This document shows positions 10,715-22,700 of a stretch of 64,000 nucleotides of DNA, piece after piece. A program made the translations under genes and the position numbers. How positions within the stretch are numbered: the stretch's first letter is position 1; each line of letters starts with the position of its first letter. Below the pieces are notes generated by a model. That model had not been told where the DNA came from, searched no databases, and saw nothing but the letters and a program-made list of their open reading frames with translations. Source of the DNA: Cyprinodon diabolis (Eukaryota > Chordata > Actinopteri > Cyprinodontiformes > Cyprinodontidae); NCBI GenBank assembly GCA_030533445.1, contig CM060072.1:19843767-19907766 (forward strand). Reading direction: 5' to 3'.

Positions 10715-13700
10715 CTGATGGAGAAAAAAACAAACAAATTTGGTTTGCAGAAAGCACCAAACAAAGTTTAGACTTATCCAGTTAGCAGAAAATATAAATA
10801 TTTTCAACCTGCATCACAAACTAACCTTGTTTTCCTCCAGAAACTTGAGCTTAATGGTAACATCTGAACGAAGGCGTTCATACTTTTCTTTATGAACCTC
10901 GAACTGCTCTTGGGCTGCCTCTATACGTGCCATGGTCACTGCATCCCTCGGACCCAAACTCAGCTCCTCAAGGTCTGACCGGTATGCATCAAACTCCAGT
11001 CTGTGTGCAAACAGAAGGAAACTGAAAATACTGACAAACAATAACAGTTTCTGTACTGGGGAAGTAGCATGTTCAATGTCTTTCCACTAGGTGGCAGCAT
11101 ACAGGTGCTGGTCATAAAATTAGAATATCATGAAAAAGTAGATTGATTTCAGTAATTCCATTTAAAAAGTGAAACTTGTATATTATATTCATACATTACA
11201 TACAAACTCATATATTTCAGATGTTTATTTTGTTTAATTTTGATGATTACAAATGACAACAAATGAAAATCTCAAATTCATCATATCAGAAAATTAGAAT
11301 ATTGTGAAAAGGTTCAAAATTGATGGCCCCTGGTGCCACACTCTAATCAGCTAATTAACTCAAACCACCTGCAAAAGCCTTTAAATGGTCTTTCAGTCTA
11401 GTTCTATAGGCTACACAATCATGGGGAAGACTGCTGACTTGACAGTTGTCCAAAAGACGACCATCGACACCTTGCACAAGGAGGGCAAGACACAAAAGGT
11501 CATCGCTAAAGAGGCTGGCTGTTCACAGAGCTCAGTGTCCAAGCACATTAATAGAGAGGCGAAGGGAAGGAAAAGATGTGGTCGAAAAAAGTGTACAAGC
11601 AAGAGAGATAACCGCACCCTGGAGAGGATTGTGAAACAAAACCCATTCAAAAATGTGGGGGAGATTCACAAAGAGTGGACTGCAGCTGGAGTGAGTGCTT
11701 CAAGAACCACCACACACAGACGTATGAAAGACATGGGTTTCTGCTGTCGCATTCCTTGTGTCAAGCCACTCTTGAACCACAGACAGCGTCAGAAGCGTCT
11801 TGCCTGGGCTAAAGAGAAACAGGACTGGACTGCTGGTGAGTGGTCCAAAGTCATGTTCTCTGATGAGAGTAAATTTTGCATTTCCTTTGGAAATCAAGGT
11901 CCCAGAGTCTGGAGGAAAAGAAGAGAGGCACTTCATCCACGTTGCTTGAAGTCCAGTGTAAAGTTTCCACAGTCAGTGATGGTTTGGGGTGCCATGTCAT
12001 CTGCTGGTGTTGGTCCATTGTGTTTTCTGAGGTCCAGGGTCAACGCAGCCACATACCAGGAAGTTTTAGAGCACTTCATGCTTCCTGCAGCTGACCAACT
12101 TTTTGGAGATGCAGATTTCATTTTCCAACAGGACTTGGCACCTGCACACAGTGCCAAAGCTACCAGTACCTGGTTGAAGGACCATGGTATCCCTGTTCTT
12201 AATTGGCCAGCAAACTCTCCTGACCTTAACCCCATAGAAAATCTATGGGGTATTGTGAAGAAGAAGATGCAATACACCAGACCCAACAATTCAGAAGAGC
12301 TAAAAGCCACTATTAGAGCAACCTCGGCTATCATAACACCTGAGCAGTGCCACAGACTGATCGACTCCATGCCACGCCGCATTGCTGCAGTAATACAGGC
12401 CAAAGGAGGCCCAACTAAATACTGAGTGCTGTACATGCTCATACTTTTCATGTTCATACTTTTCAGTTGGCCAACATTTCTATAAATCCTTTGTTTTTAT
12501 TGGTCTTCAGTAATATTCTAATTTTCTGATATGATGAATTTGAGATTTTCATTTGTTGTCATTTGTAATCATCAAAATTAAACAAAATAAACATCTGAAA
12601 TATATGAGTTTGTATGTAATGTATGAATATAATATACAAGTTTCACTTTTTAAATGGAATTACTGAAATCAATCTACTTTTTCATGATATTCTAATTTTA
12701 TGACCAGCACCTGTATAGCCGTCATTGTGCTCATCTTTCGTTTTAAAATTAATACTGCAATTTCTAAAACTTAGACATAATATGATGAACAAGTACTAAC
12801 CATAGATAAATATGTACATTTTACCAATCAGTATCATTTTATCCATTTTTTAAGAAAAACAAAAACACATACATTGTTATAAATAGCAGTACAAAATTAT
12901 ATAAAAATAGTCTCTAATGTCAGCAAGGCAGCGTATTTTAGCAGCAGTTTAACTAGTGTTTGTTTTGGGTTTAAATACAACCATTAAACAGCATCAGAGG
13001 GACTGTATTGTTAAAGTTTATTACGTATAAAAAGAATCAAAGAAAAACACACAATAGATATAAGAACCAGTTTGAAATTGTGAAAGAAACCATTTTTAAC
13101 TAAAAACCATTCAAAAATAACCTCTTATTATATTTTAGATCCATCAAAAACATTTAGTTTTAAGACCTTACCTGGCGTTTTCATACATCCTGATCGTCAT
13201 CAGAGTGTCCTCCATTGTCTTGTTGACTAACGTGTTAATGCTGGACACAAAGAAGTTAATGGCACCAAGTAAAGTCTCCCCATTCTTGCACAGCAGCTTC
13301 TGGGTTTCTGCATTGTAGCCAAACTCATCCTGTAAAACAGGACAGTTTCTCATTTTTAATCGAAATGTCACCAATTTGACGTAAAAAAATTCACTCAACA
13401 CTTGGGACCGACATTTCTGAGGTCTCACCCGTAGCTCTGGAGATTTCTGACTGAGGTCGGCGAAAGTGTCCCCCAGCGCGTGCTGCGTCTGCACCATGTT
13501 GTAAAAATGATTGGTCAGTGCTTTAGCCAGTCGCAGCACATTTTCATATTTCCTTTTCGTGTCCCTCAGCACGTCTATCTGCGCCTCCAGCTCCAGATCC
13601 ACAGTTCGAGAGCCTCGACCAAAACGCTCAGAAATCATTTGCTTTGTACACTAAAACAAAAAGAAGCATCAAAGAGACACGTCAAGAAAAAAACTCTGTT

Positions 13701-16700
13701 CCTCTCAGCAAAATCGATCTAGTAATAAGTAAAAACTTTTTAAATTAAGTGCATTTCCCCTTAATTTGAGTAGGTAAATAAGACAATTTGCCAATGGAGT
13801 ATTTTTACTTTTAAAATAAGATAATTAGATAATATGCACTTGAAATATCCATCCATCCATCCATCCATCTTCCTCCGCTTATCCGGGGTCGGGTCGCGGG
13901 GGCAGCAGCTTAAGAAGGGAGGCCCAGACTTCCCTCTCCCCAGCCACTTCTTCCAGCTCTTCAGGAGGAACCCCAAGGCGTTCCCAGGCCAGCCGAGAAA
14001 CATAGTCTCTCCAGCGAGTCCTGGGTCTTCCCCGGGGCCTCCCCCTTGTGGGACGTGCCCGGAACACCTCACCAGGGAGGCGTCCAGGAGGCATCCTAAA
14101 CAGATGCCCAAGCCACCTCAACTGGCTCCTCTCGACGTGGAGGAGCAGCGACTCTACTCCGAGTACCTCCCGGATGACCGAGCTTCTCACCCTATCTCCA
14201 AGGGAGAGCCCAGCCACCCTACGGAGGAAACCCATTTCGGCCGCTTGTATCCGCGATCTCGTTCTTTCAGTCATGACCCAGAGTTCATGACCATAGATGA
14301 GGGTAGGAACTTAGATCGACCGGTAAATCGAGAGCTTCGCTTTTTGACTCAGCTCTCTCTTCACCACGACGGACCGGTACAGCGCCCGCTTCACGGCAGA
14401 CGCTGCGCCAATCCGCCTGTCGATCTCCCGCTCCCTTCTTCCCTCATTCGTGAACAAGATCCCAAGATACTTAAACTCCTCCACTTGGGGCAGGACACCC
14501 CCCCTGACCCGGAGAAGGCACTCTACCCTTTTCCGGCTCAAGACCATGGCCTCGGATTTGGAGGCACTGATCCCCATCCCGGCCGCTTCACACTCGGCTG
14601 CGAACCGATCCAGCGAGAGCTGCAGATCACGACCTGATGAAGCCAATAAGACCACATCATCTGCCAAAAGCAGAGACCCAATCCTAAGGCCACCAAAACG
14701 GATCCCCTCAACACCTTGGCTGCGCCTAGAAATTCTGTCCATGAAGGTAATGAACAGAATCAGTGCACTTGAAACAAGACAATGCAATAGTTTTTTTCTC
14801 ATTTTAAATGTAAATTGTCTTGTTCCATTGGCAAAGTGTTTAACTTAAGTCCTCATCTCACAAAAAAATGCATTTATTTTAAGAAAAAAAACTGACTTAT
14901 TAAGATTTCTATTTTTTGCTGTGCTTATAATGGCAGATGGGGGGCAGTCTGTTTGAGAAACAGCAAAAAAAATAGAAATCAAAATAAAATGGAAAAACAA
15001 AAAAGCAGAGCAGGCCTGATAAAGTACACCATCAGCACAAAATCACAGTTTCTATGAGATACCTTGTAAGTGTTTAAACCCCATTTTTTCACTGCTTCAT
15101 ATTTTTCCACAGCCACACCGCGTGTTGCCTCTTCTGCCGTCATTGAAGAGCTGCTCGTGCTGTGATTCATGTTGGGACCTAAAACATACAAGTAGATGTA
15201 GAACATGACCAGTAGAACATGACCAAAAGATCAAGCCCAAGCAGGCATCTCTGACTCATCAAAGCATTCACCATGTAAAAAAAGACAAGGTACCCAACCA
15301 ACCCTTAATTAGCCATAAATAGTAAATTAGGAGCATAGGAAACTGTGTCATGACATTACTATTTAAATGCAAAGAACAATTCTGCAAGATATTCAAGTTT
15401 TAGTTGTCTAAATCAATAAAACCAAAACCATGTTGATTTTCCCTTTTCTCCAGCATTAATGGTCTTGTGATTGATGCCATGTGGCGGATGAGATAATTTG
15501 CTCTGCCTGGCCTTCACATACAGATCTAAACCAGTTAAAAAAGGTTCACAAGGGCAGGTTGGGATAAGGTCAGCATCATGTGCAAGTAGACGTCAAGGAT
15601 GTGAGATTAAAAGAATCATTATCATAAAGATTAGGAACCTATTAAATGTGATAAAGCTAAATATTATAGTTTCAATGACCGATAAGTGCCTTACAAAAGT
15701 TTTCAACAGAACAAATGTACAGGGTAAACCTCTTAACTAGCATCTAAAAGGCTAGTATGCCTAAAATTAAACCAGCACAAGGCCCAGGACAGCCAATCTT
15801 CAAGGTGATGAACGGTGGTGGCACCATCATGCTGGGGGGCCTTCATTCATTAGGCAGAGAAAAGCAGGCAATGGCTGCTGTTTAAGATTTAAAAATATGT
15901 AGAACATTGTTCTGCAAAGCATGAACCAGGGTGCAGACCAGGCTTTTAGCTAGCAATGCATACAGCTGTAAATTGTACAGTCTTTACTAAAAAAAAAACT
16001 TACAAATTGTATGCCATGTTTTTCCCCAGGAAACTTCGCTCAAATGTTCAAAATTTAACAAGGAGCAGATGGGAGTTGGAAAAATTCAACTTTTGCTTCT
16101 TGACACGCCACTTCAACCAAGCAGAGAAGCTGATCTGGGAGCAGGCAGGGAGACAGACACCGCACTGTTGATGCAGATCGCTATGATCACTCTCGTGAAA
16201 CTGTTTAATGCCTAAATTCATTTAAAATGTCGACACCTGCCCTTAACACATGTTCGCTTTTATTATTCTGGTGCTTGCAGTTTCAGCCAAGTACAAGAAA
16301 AATGCTAACATCTACTTCCATCCGCCACGGACGCTAGAAGAAAATCCCCCAAGAGTCGACTTGTCAGCTGCTGCTGGGGATTCCTAGTGACAGTGAACCG
16401 TCGCTATGTGGGGATTTGAGCGCCTCTGACAGCGAAATAATATTCTAAGGCAAGTAATCTTGATGAACCAACAGCAGAGACAATGTTTTAGGTAGACTTT
16501 CTCTAGTAAAAACATATTAAAACTACTTTTCACCCACTGATCACAGCAAATATAGCTAAGCCGCTCTCTGCCATTGAACACAGGAGCAGCAGAAGAAACA
16601 GATGCAACTGTACACACTTTACTAGATACCCCTCAAAAGCAAAAGATGCTCTTGACCTTACTGTGTACAGCATCAAAAATAAAGCAGCAGATGCTCAATT

Positions 16701-19700
16701 CAGGTGTGAATGTAGCATTACACTTTCTAATTGTTTGAATTAACCTATAAAACATAATATTGTACCTAAAAATGATCTCATGTTTTCCTTTTTAATTTTC
16801 CATCTCTAGTCAAGCACACATACTTCTCATGATCAGGGCAAAAGTAGTAGTTTAACAAAGACAAAAAGTTAGCGTTCCTGCAAAATGCAGGAAATGGGGT
16901 TTCAGAGTCTAAATTTCAAAATGTTCAAGGGGAGGATGCCCCCCCTGGATCCCCCTATGCCGTGCAAAGCCTATAGGTGTGATACACCAAGGTGTACACC
17001 CTATGTAATATTTCTAGTTAAAAGCCTGGTGTGGACATACAAATCCAAGCCACACTATTCTGATTTGTATGGGAGAAAAGTTTGACACCAATACATCAAT
17101 TCACTGAAAAACCACAGCTATACGTTATATTGTCATTACATGAGAAAATGGGAAAAGGTGAAGAGGCATGAACACTTTTGCGAGGCACTTAAGGAAAGTA
17201 ATATGGCATTGTATGAGGATGAAATCAACTGCACATGCAGAAGGCATTGGAAAAAAAAAAAAAAAAGAGGACAAGCGGTGACAATACAAAAAGAAAACTG
17301 AATACACAAGAGTCAGTAAACAATGCAGATATGAGTAAATAGATCATTTGAATTGCAGCAGCCATAAAACTATGTGCTTAAGTTCTTGTTCCTAAGTTGA
17401 ACAAAACTTTCAAAAGGCTAAAAGGGAGGAGACAAAAAAACCCTCAAGGTCCCATTTAGCAAACGCATTCCTTTCTGGTATACTACCACTGGAAGAATGC
17501 TGAAACTTTTAACTGCACCAGTTAGCCAAAAACAGTTAGTGTAATTATATACATGTTGAGAATGTTTATTTAAACTTCACCATTTAAAGCACAAAGATCG
17601 AAACTTGTGCGTTAGTTTTCTTTTTCCTTCAAATTATACTGTGAAATTCACTTTCAGAAATCTCTGCATTTGAAACAGAAAAGAAGCCAATGAAAGAGAA
17701 AAGAAAGCAGCTAGGTAAGACTTTATTAGACCCACCCTCCACTGAGACAGAAGTGATAAAAAACTTCCAACCATCTAAAACAGGTCACACCATCAGGACA
17801 GGGAGCATGTTTCCAAAATGACCAGTTTAGAATTAAATAGCGAATTGAAATATGCACCCAAAATAAAATTAAATACACCTTAAATGTCATCCTTTTAATT
17901 GAAAATATTGGCAATTGGCTCTTAACTACTACCAACCCCAGATGCTATTTTTGTTGGTTCATATTTTGGAAAGAAGCTCTTGAAAATAAAGAATAATAAA
18001 TAATAAGTCTTGGCCACCAAATCCTGTAACAGGAATCCTTTTGTTAAAGTCAGGGTTGTAGTGGACAGCAGGGCCTGAGAAAGAGAGGTGAATAACAATA
18101 AATTATGTTTTATTTAAAATGTCCCAGATTCATTTTTCGTTATTTTCCAAGAGAAAAATATGGGTCATAAATAAAGAGACAGATCTGATATAATTAAAAA
18201 CTCCCAAAAACAAACTATCTGACCCCTCAATGAGAACACAGACAACGGTCACAATGACCTTTCTCCTCTAATATCTCATATTCCTATCTGGTGATCATGT
18301 AAAGTTTTTCTTCTTATCTGCCTTTCTAGGCTGTTAGCTAGATTGCAAATGCTGGTGAACACCAGGAAGAGGGTTGATACTGTACTTTTTTAACAACAAT
18401 ATTTTCAAACAAATAGCTTAATATTTAAGTTATAAAACCTAATCCTGTTAGAGATGTGATCATATATGTATTACCTTTTAACTACTCAAATTTGATCTCA
18501 TATCTGCATTACGACATCTGAGAAAACACAGAAATCCAGTTGGATGAAGAATCCAACCCATAAGCGGTTCGTTACCTTTGACTGAGCCGGTGGGAATGAT
18601 TCCCTCTGCTGTTCCTCCGTAGCCTCCAGAAACGATGCTGGTCTCGTTAAGGTTGGGACCTGATACCATCACCTGCTGGAGATCCTATACAGATCATAAC
18701 CAGAACAGAAAGACAAAAAGCAAATAGACAAAGATTTTGAGCTTCTGGGGTGAGATATGAACATTTAGACATAATATCACAGCTTCAGCTTAATATCAGA
18801 CAGTTGGATATTTGCATTAGAAGCCTGTACTAGAATGGGGTAAATGCTAGTAGGATAAGACAGCAAAAGATTTGGTTAAAAGATTATAAAAACTTAAAAC
18901 AACAATACCAGAACATAGAATACTGCTTTTGAATATGTAGTCTAGAATAAAAAACAACAACCTTATTTTCAAATTAAAACTCAAAATTTTATTTTTTAAT
19001 GGTTAAACAACAGAGCTGTTATTATAGCTTAGAAACCTACCCAAGCAGTGACTTCAGTAATATGTGCAGAAGTAAAAACACAAATGCGCTTTTCTTTTTC
19101 CTAAAACAGGCTTAATTAATGCTTTAAATCCAAGGTAGAATCACTAATGAGCCCCGAGATCTCTTCTGTTTGTTTTGCTAAATCTAACTCAATTTCACAT
19201 GCTTGTATTTCTTTTTAAAGACAGATTAAAAAGTAAAAGAAACCCAAAACAAAACACATTACTATAGCAAAAAAATGTTAATCTGTTGATACAGGCAGAT
19301 TAACTGACTACCAGCTGCTGGGTAGTTTTATAAATGTAGGATCATCAAAGATGGCTCCTGCAAGTTTGAAAACATACCTAGATCTAGTTTTTTTATTTCA
19401 TTCATCTAACCATCTTAGAATACAGTTAAATATGACATAAGTTGAAGTATGAAAATACTTTTGTCCAAATTTTTTAGGGCTCACAATTTAGATGATCCAT
19501 TTTAACACCAAAAAGACCCTACAGAAACCCTTAAGATAAAACCCAATATAGCCTATTGCTACAGTACTCTGGTAACAGGAAACTACAGGAAATGGTCTAA
19601 GGAGGCGGGAGCCATTTCCTCTCTTTAAACAATGACACAAGTTGGATTAATACAGGAGGTCAAACTCAAAGAGGGAGTGTTTAGTGGTGTTTAAGAGGAA

Positions 19701-22700
19701 ACAAGTGCAACTGATATGATTATCAGTTTAAGGATTAAGCTCCAGCCTCAGATGAAAAGGGTAAGATGGCAGAAGAAAAGGAAAAAAAAAAGGAATAACA
19801 TGATTTTTAGTTCCGTTATGTTCTTCTTTTCAAAGCTTTCCTTCAAGAGATTAAAGGATCACATCAAAACTCCACAAAACAGAAGCAAGGTCAAATGAGC
19901 CCATTCAGAATAACCCACATCAAGTGAATTTGAATCTAATAATAAAATACAGTTAAGATCTGTTTGTTAATACCAGTTAGGAAGGAAGAACATGGATTGC
20001 TAGCAACTGATAGTATGAGTGAGGTTCTCCCATTAAATCCAGTGAACACTACAAACACCGACACCACATATGCAAATGCTCAAATGACGTGCTCACCCTG
20101 GTGCCTCTGGAGCTCCCTACCTTCTCATCTAAGCTCCACTGCAGCTTTGCAGCCTGCACAGAGATGGAGGGGCAGGGGGGTGGGGTGGACAAACACAATA
20201 ACAATTTAAAAAAGAAGAACAGAAAGAGACAAAAAAAAAAAAAAATGAAAACTCATATTTCAAACGATGAGGCAAGAAACACCTAAATTTGCTGTGATAT
20301 AAACAGACAGGAGTGACGCCAGATGAAGACTTATGATGAAGAATATTGCAGCTCGTCTTTTTTTGATTTTATAACATTTCAGGGTGGATTTTATTCGCTG
20401 ATTTTAAATGATGAGTTTGATTTTATGTTTATTATTTCATCACAGTCTCCTAAATGAAAATTTATGAAAATAAAATAAAACTCATAAAAATAATAAATGA
20501 CAAACATTGGTTAAAAAAAAACAAAAGCATAACATTTAATTTGATTGACAGCTACAGCTGAAACTGTGGATCATAACTGATTTTCTCCTGAGGACAGGGC
20601 TTCCTCTACAGCACAACATGCCCATTGGGTAGGAAATATTAGGGTAAAATATTCCAGAATAAACAAATCAAACTGAAACTATTTTTTTTTTTTTTACATC
20701 TGCAGGACGTGTATTTGGTTGAACATTTAAGCTGCTGTTCAACTCATCTTGTTTTGCGACAACAGACCCACCTAGAAACAGCCTAGTGACCAGAATTACA
20801 GCATTTTGTTCAACTAAATGGTGAAGAGCATTAAAAACATCACTTTAAGCCCTGCATGGACAGACAGCACTCATTTATACGAATGCGGTTATTAAATAAA
20901 GAACACCCACGCAGCTTTCCATTGTCAGTTGAGTGTTTAAAACTTGGAGGAAACTAAAACTAAAGAGTTTTATGAAAAGAATCTGTATTTTTCCCATAGA
21001 AAGATTTCAGGTGCTCCTGATTCAACAAAGTTAGACTTCAGCACATAACAGGAAGGCTGCTGTTTAATCGTCTGAATGCTAACCATCATAGAACAGCCTG
21101 ATTAATAAATGTTGGTAATATTTAAAGAATATTAATGCAAAAGTTTATTCACCCTAGAGCAGAGGTCTTCAATGATAGGGTCTCAACCCCGATGTTTCTT
21201 TAGCATAGGTAATGGAGACAATTAGTGAATTCTGCTTTGTTTTATGAATAAATAAATAAAAAAAATAACATCTTTTATGAGAATAAATTACCCTCCTGTT
21301 GTGACTAACAAATAAGAGTACATTCAAAGGCTTTTTTTTTATTACATTGTTGTCATATAAAGGATGCAAAAGGTAAAAGGTATATTGTTGTTGAGAAACT
21401 GTTTTTCTTCAGAAACTGTTGCTAAACCAGCAATAATATCAGAACCAGTGAAGTGATGACAACCTTATTCAACTAAGAGGAATATAATGCAGCCATCTGG
21501 AAAACAAAAAATGACATGAATCGCCCCAAAACATTGTAAAAGGTTGAAATATGCCACCAGGGGATAAAGAGTCCCTTACAAATACTATTTTGAAGTAATC
21601 TTGTTAAAATACATTGAATATCTTGGAATAAGATGCTTATTTTCAGGAGTGCAAAGTAGAAAAGTAAAAGCTGTGATCTGTTTTATAAAGGATTGTACAG
21701 GGTATCATTTGATTTATTTTGAATTGGGTGTTATTTATAGATACCTCTGTCATAAAGATGAACCTTTTTGCTTTATTTAGAGAAATCTAAGATGCAGCGA
21801 GGAAGAGAGAGAAAGCTCTGTGATTTCAGGTGGTATTAGAGAAATCAGCATCTTATAATACTATAACGTTTTAGTCAAGGTTTCTCAATTTTAACTTAAT
21901 GAAAAAAAGAAGAGAAAACTAGAGACATAGAATTATTAAAAAAAAAATCTACATTTACAGTTCAAGGCTTAAAAAAATGGATGATGAAAATACTTGGAAA
22001 CATCTACCAAAATGGTGGATTTGGGCTTTTTAAAACTGGAAGCAGTGTCATCCATGTGTTTTTAATAATTTGTTTTTTATGCTTATGAGTAACTCCCATT
22101 TACATTCTGTAATCCCATATTTACCTCTGCTAAAATGAAACTTTAAACAGAGCAGATCCTGGTATTACAGAAAACCTAACCTGACAAACACTTTAAAATT
22201 GTTTGACTTCGAGGTGAATTGAAAGCAAAATCTGTACATTTTTGAAAAATAAAATAATAAAAAACCGCAACATTTCTGCTGTTTTATGGAGTCGAGGAAC
22301 TCTTTACAGATTCACCTATAAGCAAGTATTTTTCTTCACTGTACAGGCAGCGGATTTGACCATTAAAAGGTAACTATTCACTGTCTCTATTTGCTTTGCC
22401 AAGTAACTCCTGGCAGCCATAGCGCTCTGCATCAAGCTGACAGTCACCATCCCTGTTCTGACACATGCACATCTACGCCATCTGAAACCAATTGCTCCTC
22501 TCTGTTCTGCCAATTTTCATCTTTCTGTATAAGACCCACAGGGGCTGCTTCAGCCTCACAGAAAGTGCTGCACGACCGTTACCAATCTGATTTTAGAGAG
22601 CTGTCACCTAAGGACAAAAGCCCTGCTAGTTTCAAATTGCACGGTTGCTATGACAGCTGCTCAACACTCAGCACAGTTGAATACCTCTCTTACACAAACA

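Larger units (their letters stand above)
11102..12713 (+). mobile_element. Complete Tc1/mariner transposon in an arfip2 intron
   Basis: 1612 bp flanked by TA dinucleotides at 11100-11101 and 12714-12715, the Tc1 target duplication. Both ends begin CAGGTGCTGGTCATAAAATT and form 202-bp terminal inverted repeats (11102-11303 and 12512-12713) that I find identical by eye. One uninterrupted transposase gene lies between them. It sits between arfip2 coding exons 5 and 6, in opposite orientation to the gene. The perfect repeats and open gene indicate a recent insertion. The same ends are, from memory, very widespread in fishes. Confidence 0.97.

Noticed and set aside
11933..12457. 174-aa minus-strand frame in the Tc1 element
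   Set aside because: It is antisense to the DD34E transposase.
13834..14637. 267-aa plus-strand open frame
   Set aside because: It is antisense to the Rex3-like RT, whose minus-strand motifs, tail and target duplication are convincing. The plus frame is a by-product of GC-rich codons.
16330..16470. Acidic segment ([20 protein letters not shown]) resembling a piggyBac transposase N-terminus
   Set aside because: It is a single short frame with stops on both sides, no piggyBac core domain nearby and no TTAA-bounded ends seen.
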